From contig CAMYJJ010000002.1 in the NCBI GenBank assembly GCA_947258735.1, positions 1-41,990 on the forward strand: a stretch of 41,990 nucleotides of DNA, written 5' to 3'. Shown here in pieces: positions 33,056 through 39,470 of this stretch. The DNA comes from Thermodesulfovibrionia bacterium (GTDB lineage: Bacteria > Nitrospirota > Thermodesulfovibrionia > UBA6902). The translations under genes and the position numbers were made by a program. The notes beneath the pieces are model-generated. The model made no database searches, was not told the origin of the DNA, and saw only the letters and a list, made by a program, of their open reading frames with translations. How positions within the stretch are numbered: position 1 is the stretch's first letter; the number at the start of each line of letters is the position of its first letter.

Positions 33056-34450
33056 ATGTCAGCAACCTTAAAAGTAACCGCCCCGTATGATGAACACCTC
33101 ATTAAAGAACTGCCTCTGACCTCAATGGAAGAAGCGGAGGAATTTCTTCAGAATGCATATAAGCTTCATCAGGACAGATCAAAATGGCTGCCCAAGTTTG
33201 AACGCATCAAAATTCTGAAAAAATTTGGTTCACTGCTGTCAGAAAATATCGAGTCCCTTGCCAGACAGGCTGCAGAAGAAGGGGGAAAGCCCCTTGTTGA
33301 TTCGATCATAGAAGTAAACAGAGCGGTGAACGGAGTTGAAGTGGCCATACAGGAATTGGGGCAGCTCAGAGGTATGGAAATTCCGATGGAGCTGAATGAA
33401 GCATCGAAAAACCATATGGCATATACAATGCTCGAGCCTGTTGGAGCAGTTGCTGCTATCAGTGCGTTTAACCATCCGGACAACCTTATTATCCATCAGG
33501 TGGTCCCTGCTGTTGCAACCGGATGTCCGGTAATTGTAAAACCTGCAGCAGCTACACCGCTATCATGTTTTTCGGTTGTTGAATTGCTCTATAAGGCAGG
33601 ACTGCCTGAACAATGGTGTAAGGCGATAGTATGCGATAGAGAAGTAACAAATAAAATTGTCTCAGACAGCAGGATAAAATTTGTCACGTTCATCGGGTCT
33701 GCCAAAGTCGGATGGAAGCTTCGCAGCAGTCTTGCACCGGGTGCACATTGTGCACTTGAGCATGGAGGGGCTGCACCTGTCATAGTTGAGCCTGATGCAG
33801 ATGTTGATGCAATATTACCGGGTCTGGTAAAGGGTGGTTATTATCATGCAGGCCAGGTATGCGTATCTGTACAGCGCATGTATGTCCACAAACAGATCAT
33901 GTCAGCAGTGAAGGACAAAATGATTGAAATGGTGAAAAAACTGAAAGTAGGCGATCCTGTAGACAAAGAAACAGAAGTGGGCCCGCTCATCAAACCGGGG
34001 GAAGTGGACAGGGTAGATGAATGGGTGCAGGAAGCGGTCAAAGGCGGCGCTGAACTTCTCTGCGGCGGGAAGAAAATATCCAATACCTCTTATGAGCCTA
34101 CACTGCTGTTGAATCCTCCCATGGGATCGAAATGCTCAACCGAAGAGATCTTTGGACCTGTGGTCTGTCTGTATGAGTATGATAATTACCTTCATGCTGT
34201 TGAAATGGCCAATAACGTGCCTTTTAATTTTCAGGCAGCCGTTTATACAGCAAACCTTGATACCGCCCTGGATTGCGTAAAACGTTTAAAGGCAAAGGCG
34301 GTCATGGTTAATGAACATACAGCATTCAGGGTTGACTGGATGCCCTTTGGCGGTGCAGAGATGTCCGGACTTGGAGTTGGGGGAATAGGATACTCCATGC
34401 GTGACATGTGCCATGAGAAACTGATGGTGATCAAGTCAGGAGTTGTGTGA
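33056..34450 (+). CDS. NAD(P)-dependent aldehyde dehydrogenase
   Basis: A 464-residue ALDH-superfamily enzyme. The nucleotide-binding region is ISAFNHPDNLIIHQV, the catalytic Glu235 is in ALEHGGAAPVIVE, FVTFIGSAKVGW is the cofactor loop, and the catalytic Cys269 is in YYHAGQVCVSVQRM. EEIFGPVVCLYEYD and the C-terminal GGAEMSGLGVGG are typical. There is no transmembrane segment. AAGGAG lies upstream of the ATG. Together with the preceding ThDP enzyme it suggests an aldehyde-forming then aldehyde-oxidising pair; the substrate is unknown. Closest branches by eye are lactaldehyde/glyceraldehyde-type ALDHs. Confidence 0.9.
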   Translation: MSATLKVTAPYDEHLIKELPLTSMEEAEEFLQNAYKLHQDRSKWLPKFERIKILKKFGSLLSENIESLARQAAEEGGKPLVDSIIEVNRAVNGVEVAIQELGQLRGMEIPMELNEASKNHMAYTMLEPVGAVAAISAFNHPDNLIIHQVVPAVATGCPVIVKPAAATPLSCFSVVELLYKAGLPEQWCKAIVCDREVTNKIVSDSRIKFVTFIGSAKVGWKLRSSLAPGAHCALEHGGAAPVIVEPDADVDAILPGLVKGGYYHAGQVCVSVQRMYVHKQIMSAVKDKMIEMVKKLKVGDPVDKETEVGPLIKPGEVDRVDEWVQEAVKGGAELLCGGKKISNTSYEPTLLLNPPMGSKCSTEEIFGPVVCLYEYDNYLHAVEMANNVPFNFQAAVYTANLDTALDCVKRLKAKAVMVNEHTAFRVDWMPFGGAEMSGLGVGGIGYSMRDMCHEKLMVIKSGVV

Positions 34451-34471
34451 ACCTTTTAAATATTAAGAGGA

Positions 34472-34591
34472 TGTCCGAGCGTCCAGAAAATACGTACTCT
34501 GTCATTCCAAACTTGTTTCGGAATCTCGTTTTTAAAGTTTGCTAATCAGAGAGAGATCCTGAATCAAGTTCAGGATGACAGTTCTCGGACA
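34472..34591. repeat. Dispersed palindromic element, family B copy 3
   Basis: A 120-bp element with perfect 8-bp terminal inverted repeats tgtccgag (34472-34479) and ctcggaca (34584-34591). Inner words tgtcattccaaacttgtttcgg and gagatcctgaatcaag-ttcaggatgac match the copies at 1691 and 25228. It holds no ORF and sits 17 bp before the gamma-carbonic-anhydrase gene, so it occupies its promoter region. Confidence 0.65.
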
Positions 34592-34608
34592 GCATAGTAC
34601 ATATTAAA

Positions 34609-35136
34609 ATGATAAGAGAATGGAACGGTCATAAACCGGAAATCGATCCGACAGCCTATGTACATGAATCTGCAGAGGTGATCGGGAAGGTTGTTATTAA
34701 AAAAAATGCCTCCATATGGCCCAATGTCGTGATCAGGGGAGACATAGAGGAAATCGTTATCGGTGAAGAGACCAATATTCAGGACAATACGGTCATTCAC
34801 ACGGATTACGGATCACCAACAGTTCTCGGCAAGGGGATTTCTGTCGGACACTCGGTCATTCTGCATGGCTGTACCATTGAAGACAACTGTCTTATAGGAA
34901 TGGGCTCAATCATACTGGACGGAGTCACTGTTGAAACAGAATGCCTGATCGGTGCAGGAGCGTTAGTCTCACCCGGCAAGACCATCCCCGGAGGATCACT
35001 TGCCGTTGGTGTACCTGCCAAAGTAAAGCGGACTCTTGAGGCTGATGAAATAGAAGACTTTAAAAGGAATAAAAAAGATTACATCAGATTGGCGGAGGCT
35101 CATAGGAAGACGTCGAAGAAACTGACTGAAGAATAA
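34609..35136 (+). CDS. Gamma-type carbonic anhydrase family protein (left-handed beta-helix)
   Basis: A 175-residue trimeric left-handed beta-helix protein of the gamma-carbonic anhydrase/YrdA/PaaY group. Hexapeptide repeats are plain: IGKVVIKKNASIWPNVVIRGDIEEIVIG, in pieces NASIWPNVVIRGD and IGEETNIQDNTVIH; Zn-ligand His residues appear in NTVIHTDYG and VGHSVILHGCTI. GVTVETECLIGAGALVSPGKTIPGGSLAVGVPAK, in part GAGALVSPGKTIPGGSL, ends the helix before a C-terminal alpha helix (DFKRNKKDYIRLA). Enzymatic carbonic anhydrase activity in this branch is often low or absent. It is followed by palindrome R1. Confidence 0.92.
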   Translation: MIREWNGHKPEIDPTAYVHESAEVIGKVVIKKNASIWPNVVIRGDIEEIVIGEETNIQDNTVIHTDYGSPTVLGKGISVGHSVILHGCTIEDNCLIGMGSIILDGVTVETECLIGAGALVSPGKTIPGGSLAVGVPAKVKRTLEADEIEDFKRNKKDYIRLAEAHRKTSKKLTEE

Positions 35137-35151
35137 CGAGCTAAAAAAGTT

Positions 35152-35236
35152 GGTTCCAATCGCTTGAACAGCTTGAATCGCTTGAACAGTTTAACGGCTC
35201 AAACGGCTGAAACTGCTCAAGCGGCTGGAACAGTTT
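35152..35236. repeat. Palindromic 9-bp-word array R1
   Basis: An 85-bp array of a degenerate 9-bp word, G(C/T)TTGAAC(N), reading gcttgaaca-gcttgaatc-gcttgaaca before the centre and gctcaaacg-gctgaaact-gctcaagcg after it. The first half is the imperfect complement of the second, so the whole can fold into one long hairpin. It is a direct copy of R2 (73 of 85 identical, with an identical 31-bp core) and lies 21 bp before the four-helix-bundle gene. Confidence 0.85.
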
Positions 35237-35257
35237 AAATCGAAAGGGGACAATATA

Positions 35258-35647
35258 ATGGGCATTAATAATTTCGAGGATCTCGAGGTATGGAGATTAT
35301 CAAGAGAGCTGACCAATGAAATTTATGAAATAACCAAAGGCAAAGTGTTTTGCAGGGATTATGGATTAAGAGATCAGATAAGAAGGGCTGCTATTTCAAT
35401 TATGTCAAATATATCAGAAGGATACGAAAGAGGAGGTAATCAGGAGCTTATTCATTTTCTTTCTATTGCTAAAGGATCCAGCGGTGAGGTCAGATGTCAG
35501 GTTTACATAGCGGGGGACCAGAAATACATTAACAAAGATAAATGTGACCTGCTAATTGATAAATGCAGAAAATTGTCAATTATGATTAACAACTTCATGA
35601 AATATCTAAGAAATAGTCCGTATAAAGGAGAGAAATTTAAAAAATAG
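35258..35647 (+). CDS. Four-helix-bundle protein (23S rRNA intervening-sequence / S23 family)
   Basis: A 129-residue all-alpha protein with the S23/IVP signature: NFEDLEVWRLSRELTNEIYE, in pieces FEDLEVWRL and NEIYEIT; YGLRDQIRRAAISIMSNISEG; then HFLSIAKGSSGEV and YINKDKCDLLIDKCRKL. This family was first seen in intervening sequences inserted in 23S rRNA of Leptospira and other bacteria, and is related to the Avd accessory protein of diversity-generating retroelements. It forms pentameric barrels. Here it is not inside an rRNA but sits exactly between palindromes R1 and R2, whose second copy begins at its stop codon. AAAGGGGA lies before the ATG. No reverse transcriptase is near. Confidence 0.92.
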   Translation: MGINNFEDLEVWRLSRELTNEIYEITKGKVFCRDYGLRDQIRRAAISIMSNISEGYERGGNQELIHFLSIAKGSSGEVRCQVYIAGDQKYINKDKCDLLIDKCRKLSIMINNFMKYLRNSPYKGEKFKK

Positions 35648-35731
35648 GTTTCATCCGCTTGACCCGTTTGAACCGCTTGAACAGTTTAACGGCTCAAACG
35701 GCTGGAACAGCTCAAGCGGTTGGAACGGTAT
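35647..35731. repeat. Palindromic 9-bp-word array R2
   Basis: The second 85-bp copy, in the same orientation as R1. It begins on the last base of the four-helix-bundle stop codon and ends 5 bp before the next gene's ATG. It is open in the reading frame of the downstream membrane protein (from an ATG at 35659), where it would translate to Leu/Asn/Ala/Thr-rich triplets; that is a read-through artefact, not a domain. Confidence 0.85.
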
Positions 35732-35736
35732 TTCCT

Positions 35737-36192
35737 ATGAAATGGTGGAAACACATTTTAGCCTTTATTATAGTACCGCTTGGAACTCCAATTTCATTTG
35801 CCCTTTGGAACGGAGTTGTTTATGAACCAGGAAGCCTGAGTGGAATAACATCTGTGTTGCAATCATTTGTTATTATGACAGCTCCGGTGTCGTATATTGT
35901 TGCCCTGTTGATCGGCGTACCAACTGTTCTGATATTGTCGCGTAAGCAGTGGTTTACTTTCCCGGCTATTGTTATTGTTGGCACGCTTATAGGAACCATT
36001 ATTGGTTTAATAGCAGGATTTCATATGAGTGGCTATGACATCAATGGGATGCTTGAATATTTCACGTTTGATTTTTACTCTATTTACGCCCCTGCTGCAA
36101 TATCAGGGATGGTATGTGCAAGTATTTACTGGGGAATTCGCAAAGTACTGTTCCAACCGCTTGAACAGCTTGAATCGTTTGAACCGTTATAA
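35737..36192 (+). CDS. Four-helix membrane protein, unknown, with a repeat-encoded C-terminus
   Basis: I do not recognise the family. The 151-residue protein has about four membrane helices: HILAFIIVPLGTPISFALW, VLQSFVIMTAPVSYIVALLIG (partly), AIVIVGTLIGTIIGLIAGF and IYAPAAISGMVCASIYWGI. I chose the ATG at 35737 because an earlier ATG would begin inside palindrome R2. No Shine-Dalgarno is visible. The last 14 or so residues, with FQPLEQLESFEPL at the end, are encoded by palindrome R3, which also supplies the stop codon; the original C-terminus was probably shorter or different. Confidence 0.65.
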   Translation: MKWWKHILAFIIVPLGTPISFALWNGVVYEPGSLSGITSVLQSFVIMTAPVSYIVALLIGVPTVLILSRKQWFTFPAIVIVGTLIGTIIGLIAGFHMSGYDINGMLEYFTFDFYSIYAPAAISGMVCASIYWGIRKVLFQPLEQLESFEPL

Positions 36193-36258
36193 CGGCTCAA
36201 GCAGTTGAAACGGTTCAAGCTGGTGGAACGATTTATTATCGCTCAAGCGGTTGAAACC
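36150..36258. repeat. Palindromic 9-bp-word array R3 (inverted partner of R4)
   Basis: A 109-bp array of the same word (gttccaacc-gcttgaaca-gcttgaatc-gtttgaacc), a centre gttataac, then the complementary half, an AT-rich gap (atttattat) and two more words. Its reverse complement matches R4 at 102 of 109 positions, including the gap. It overlaps the last 43 bp of the upstream membrane-protein gene. Confidence 0.88.
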
Positions 36259-36418
36259 AAAATTAATCTGTAATAACTAAAAAAAAGCCGTCAGTTCTAT
36301 AACATGACTGTGATGTGCGTTACATCATATCCATGGCAATACAAGTATCATATAATATTAAGTAATAGGACGTTTCTGAGCATCAGATAAACATTTTTCA
36401 CAGAATGACCAACTCATT

Positions 36419-37876
36419 ATGGTAAAGAATATTTATGTAATGAAAAGAACGAGGTATCTCCTGCTGTTTCTGTTCATTCTGTCAGGATATATTTTCTTCC
36501 AGTTTGATTGGAACGATAAACAGCTATCCAATCCTGAAGGAAATACCGGCAGGAATAATGTACAGGTACCCCGGTCCCCTGATGATCCTGCCCCACTCTT
36601 TTCCCTGCCTTTAAATCCGACCCTTTTCCAGTACCCGGAAGGGCTCAGGCCTCAGGTGGAGTTCTGGAAAAATGTTTTTACAGAGTACACTGCGGGGCAG
36701 GTGGTTATTCATGATCGCAGGCATGTGAGCATCATCTACTCAGTGATAGATTTGACAGAAAGACAACGGTATTCCGGGAAAGCCCGGAAAAAGGCAATGC
36801 GAACATACCTGAAAAAATATAAACGGATACTGCGCAAACTCAACGGACTGAAACCGGCGAACATGTCAGTATTGAATGAAGAAGAAAAATCGATTTATCG
36901 CATGATTAAGGCGATTCCCGGGGATTACCGCTTTGACAGGGCCGCATTAAATTTAAGGACACAGGATGGAATGAGAGAGAGCTTTCAACAGGCAATGGTA
37001 AATGCATCCCGCTATTTAAAAACCATGGAGCAGATTTTTACCACATATGGACTCCCTGTGGAATTGGCCCGCCTGCCCTTTCTGGAGTCCTCTTTTTATG
37101 CAAGGGCATACTCATCGGCAGGCGCTGCGGGCATCTGGCAGCTCACCCGTTCAACCGGAAAACAGTATTTAAAAATTGACCGGTATGTGGACGAACGAAG
37201 AGATCCTGTCAAATCAACAGAGGCTGCTGCCAGACTGCTATCGTCATACTACCGTCAACTTGAGTCCTGGCCTCTTGCCATCACCGCCTATAATCACGGG
37301 GCATATGGAATGAAAAATGCAGTAAGGAAGACAAAAAGCAGAGACATTGAGACAATTATCAATAAATACAAGAGCCGCTCTTTCGGTTTTTCATCCAGGA
37401 ATTTTTATGCTGAATTCCTGGCCATACTGGAGATAACCGGTAACTACCGGCACTATTTCGGTGAAATTGAATTTGCTTCCCCTGATGCATATGATGAATT
37501 TATTCTGAACGATTACGTCAAAATGAAGACCCTTCTCACCTACTCTTCTTTGGACAAGAAAGTTGTAACCCGTTTGAACCCCGAATTAAATAGATCAGTT
37601 CTGGAATCACGCATTTTTTTGCCAAAACACTATCATTTAAAGGTCCCGTTAGGCACGAAAGAAAAAATCGCTCATGAATATTCTCTGATTGCAGCAACTG
37701 AGAAGAGAAAAACTATCGATATTACGAAACTGCATTATGTAAAATCAGGACAAAACCTGTCCTACATTGCAAAACTATATAACTCATCGGTTAAAGCAAT
37801 CATTAAGGCAAACTCGCTAAAAGACCCGGACAGACTTTTAAAGGGCCAGGTTCTGAAAATTCCTGCTAAAGCGTAA
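36419..37876 (+). CDS. Lytic transglycosylase with LysM domain (MltD-like)
   Basis: This enzyme cleaves peptidoglycan glycan strands to 1,6-anhydro-muropeptides. The 485-residue protein has an N-terminal membrane/signal segment (YLLLFLFILSGYIFFQF, about 13-29; no lipobox Cys), an SLT domain around 208-335 with catalytic Glu223 in RLPFLESSFYARA, the GAAGIWQLTRSTG motif and ITAYNHGAYGM, and one C-terminal LysM repeat (about 437-483: HYVKSGQNLSYIAKLY, LLKGQVLKIP). It lies alone between inverted repeats R3 and R4. The 160-bp gap before it has no clear promoter and the ATG lacks a Shine-Dalgarno; a second ATG at codon 8 is possible. Confidence 0.9.
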   Translation: MVKNIYVMKRTRYLLLFLFILSGYIFFQFDWNDKQLSNPEGNTGRNNVQVPRSPDDPAPLFSLPLNPTLFQYPEGLRPQVEFWKNVFTEYTAGQVVIHDRRHVSIIYSVIDLTERQRYSGKARKKAMRTYLKKYKRILRKLNGLKPANMSVLNEEEKSIYRMIKAIPGDYRFDRAALNLRTQDGMRESFQQAMVNASRYLKTMEQIFTTYGLPVELARLPFLESSFYARAYSSAGAAGIWQLTRSTGKQYLKIDRYVDERRDPVKSTEAAARLLSSYYRQLESWPLAITAYNHGAYGMKNAVRKTKSRDIETIINKYKSRSFGFSSRNFYAEFLAILEITGNYRHYFGEIEFASPDAYDEFILNDYVKMKTLLTYSSLDKKVVTRLNPELNRSVLESRIFLPKHYHLKVPLGTKEKIAHEYSLIAATEKRKTIDITKLHYVKSGQNLSYIAKLYNSSVKAIIKANSLKDPDRLLKGQVLKIPAKA

Positions 37877-37920
37877 CTACTTAAAGAATTAAAAATTTCA
37901 GATTAATAGAACAACGTTCT

Positions 37921-38029
37921 GGTTTCAACGGTGTGAGTGATAATAAATCGTTCCAGCAGCTTGAACCGTTTCCACTGCTTGAGCTGTTATAACGGTTCAA
38001 ACGATTCAAGCTGTTCAAGCGGTTGGAAC
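37921..38029. repeat. Palindromic 9-bp-word array R4 (inverted partner of R3)
   Basis: A 109-bp copy in opposite orientation to R3 with only 7 mismatches, 4 of them within the first 18 bp. It starts 44 bp after the lytic transglycosylase stop and ends 6 bp before the stop of the next, minus-strand gene. Like the others it is itself a palindrome centred on gttataac. Confidence 0.88.
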
Positions 38030-38035
38030 GGTTAT

Positions 38036-38365
38036 TTATTCCTCTTTTGATTGCGCAGCCTGAAGCTGTCTGCAGCTTCTGTAGGCCGGAGAGGAAATAT
38101 AGAGAAAAAGAGTATACAATACTTTTACACTAATAATAGTGAAGACTGCTCCGAAAAGACTTCCGAGGAAACATCCGAAAAAAAGAATGAACAGCACGGA
38201 TTCATAGGCACCCTTTGCAATGATTACACCATAAATACATCCTGATATGATGCCGACTGCAGAGCTGATACCGAATGTATAATTCAGCAGTTTCTTCCTT
38301 TTCGCAAAAATTAAATCACACTGCTCTTCTGTTATGCCGAATGGTTCAATGTCAGGTTTTTTCAT
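38036..38365 (-). CDS. Small two-helix membrane protein, unknown
   Basis: I do not recognise this 109-residue protein. It has a polar N-terminus (MKKPDIEPFGITEEQCDLIFAK), two membrane helices joined by a short loop (YTFGISSAVGIISGCIYGVI and SVLFILFFGCFLGSLFGAVF) and a third hydrophobic stretch, ending in a Gln/Ala-rich tail. Gly-rich helices suggest tight packing. No Shine-Dalgarno is visible. Its stop lies 6 bp from palindrome R4, following the pattern of one gene per palindrome in this island. Confidence 0.55.
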   Translation of the reverse strand: MKKPDIEPFGITEEQCDLIFAKRKKLLNYTFGISSAVGIISGCIYGVIIAKGAYESVLFILFFGCFLGSLFGAVFTIISVKVLYTLFLYISSPAYRSCRQLQAAQSKEE

Positions 38366-38374
38366 AATAACTAC

Positions 38375-38485
38375 ATTACAGATTACAGATTAATAATAAA
38401 ACATAAATACATTACATATTTCAGATTTTAAATTGCAAATTAATAAAAAAAATTCTGTTATAATTCTTCATCTGTAATATGTAAT
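38375..38485. repeat. Inverted word repeat upstream of the truncated S23-family gene
   Basis: Words attacagattacagat (38375-38390) and attacatatttcagat (38411-38426) on one side are complementary to atctgtaatatgtaat (38470-38485) on the other (15 of 16 for the second pair). The words differ from R1-R4 but the design is the same: short tandem words, inverted around a centre, beside a four-helix-bundle gene. Confidence 0.6.
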
Positions 38486-38498
38486 TAATAAAGGGGAG

Positions 38499-38600
38499 AT
38501 GGCTACATACAATTCATTTAAAGACCTTCCTGTCTGGCAGGAAGCAAAAAAACTGGCTAAAATCATTTATAAGCGAACTGCTCAGGAAATAATAATGTAA
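38499..38600 (+). pseudogene. Truncated four-helix-bundle (S23/IVP family) gene
   Basis: The 33-codon frame starts MATYNSFKDLPVWQEAKKLA, a textbook first helix of the S23 family (compare FEDLEVWRLSREL in the gene at 35258), continues KIIYKRT and then stops at TAA. The remaining ~90 residues are missing and the downstream bases do not encode them in any frame seen. AAGGGGAG precedes the ATG, so it was once a proper gene. It lies immediately after an inverted word repeat, mirroring the R1-gene layout. Confidence 0.7.
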
Positions 38601-38622
38601 ATAACGAATCTGTCCATATTGT

Positions 38623-39039
38623 TTACCGCACCATACTGATTCCCAGCAGGACCTGCACTGCATACAGTACTAATATAAATATGCCAATGTTGTAATGCCT
38701 GTTTCTCCAGAGTTTTTCTGTCCCTTTGATTTTTTTCGATATAAGATAAGTAGTTATCAGAGCTGCTATGAGCAGGAGGCCGTTTATAAAATGAAGAGGG
38801 TATTTAAAAATATGGCCAACGTCAAGAAAAGTGATGAACAGTCCTGCAAAAAAGCCTGCAGAACCCAGTACAACTGCAATGGGCCCTATTGTCCGGTGCC
38901 TTTTTATTATCTGTATTGGCGGGGTCTCTGATCTTCTTATCTTTAAGCCGAGCATGCCCTGATATATTATCAATAACATAACGGTCATGTTATAGGTCCC
39001 GTGTACTATCTTTAGGTATCCAATTAACTCTTTGTTCAT
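38623..39039 (-). CDS. Four-helix membrane protein, cytochrome b561-like
   Basis: A 138-residue protein with four membrane helices, each carrying or flanked by a His: LKIVHGTYNMTVMLLIIY, KRHRTIGPIAVVLGSAG, YPLHFINGLLLIAALI and NRHYNIGIFILVLYAV. Evenly placed His residues of this kind are typical of b-type haem ligands in cytochrome b561/DUF4079-like proteins, so a membrane electron-transfer role is plausible. Charged Lys/Arg loops lie on one side. It is not near a known dehydrogenase. Haem binding is inferred from the His pattern only. Confidence 0.7.
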   Translation of the reverse strand: MNKELIGYLKIVHGTYNMTVMLLIIYQGMLGLKIRRSETPPIQIIKRHRTIGPIAVVLGSAGFFAGLFITFLDVGHIFKYPLHFINGLLLIAALITTYLISKKIKGTEKLWRNRHYNIGIFILVLYAVQVLLGISMVR

Positions 39040-39262
39040 TTTAAACCTCCGCTCTTGTTCGAAATGAGGGTTAATGTATATTGTATCATGATCAGGGTGT
39101 GGGATTGGTATATGAGTTGCAAAAGCAGAGGAATTGGATGTTCCAGTTGTATAGCCTTCACAATCATATAGTCACCGATTTTTTTAGATTGACAAAATTC
39201 AGTTATCCAGCCCATTATTAACATGATACTTTTTTTACTGTTCAGAATTATCATTGTCATAA

Positions 39263-39279
39263 TTAACAAAAAATGTTAA
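39263..39279. promoter_or_regulatory. Perfect palindrome in the region upstream of the TAXI gene
   Basis: ttaaca-N5-tgttaa, symmetric over 6 + 6 bp. It lies about 190 bp before the TAXI binding-protein gene and about 220 bp from the start of the b561-like gene. The 431-bp gene-free stretch 39040-39470 otherwise holds AT-rich sequence with several tata-like boxes and the AAAGGAGG site of the TAXI gene; no other feature is seen. Confidence 0.3.
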
Positions 39280-39470
39280 ATATAGACGTATATAACAGGG
39301 ATTTTATTCTTTATTTATTAATGAAAAGCGCTGATATAGAGAAAGGGGGTGTCAGAGAATACTGGTCAGAGCGCTTGAGTTGAAAATTGTGTTCAGTGAT
39401 GAGATCAGTCTTTGTTTAAACGTATGTCCATACTAAGGGACAGTTAAATCCATAATAAAAGGAGGAATAG

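Noticed and set aside
35659..35736. N-terminal 26 codons preceding the membrane protein start
   Set aside because: They are a translation of palindrome R2; the hydrophobic protein begins naturally at MKWWKHI.
35152..38029. R1-R4 as a CRISPR array
   Set aside because: Repeats are 85-109 bp, only four, separated by whole genes and not by short uniform spacers, and no cas gene is present.
35152..38029. R1-R4 as integron attC sites
   Set aside because: The outline fits, but the core motifs RYYYAAC and GTTRRRY are not placed at the ends, the arrays are 9-bp tandem words, two copies are inverted relative to each other, and no integrase is seen.
39036..39269. 77-codon minus-strand ORF upstream of the b561-like gene
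   Set aside because: Low-complexity Ile/Met/Leu composition in AT-rich DNA, no Shine-Dalgarno and no recognisable domain.
39360..39385. Sigma-54 promoter before the TAXI gene (tggtcagagcgcttga)
   Set aside because: The GG and GC elements do not have the required 10-bp spacing when aligned to TGGCAC-N5-TTGC.
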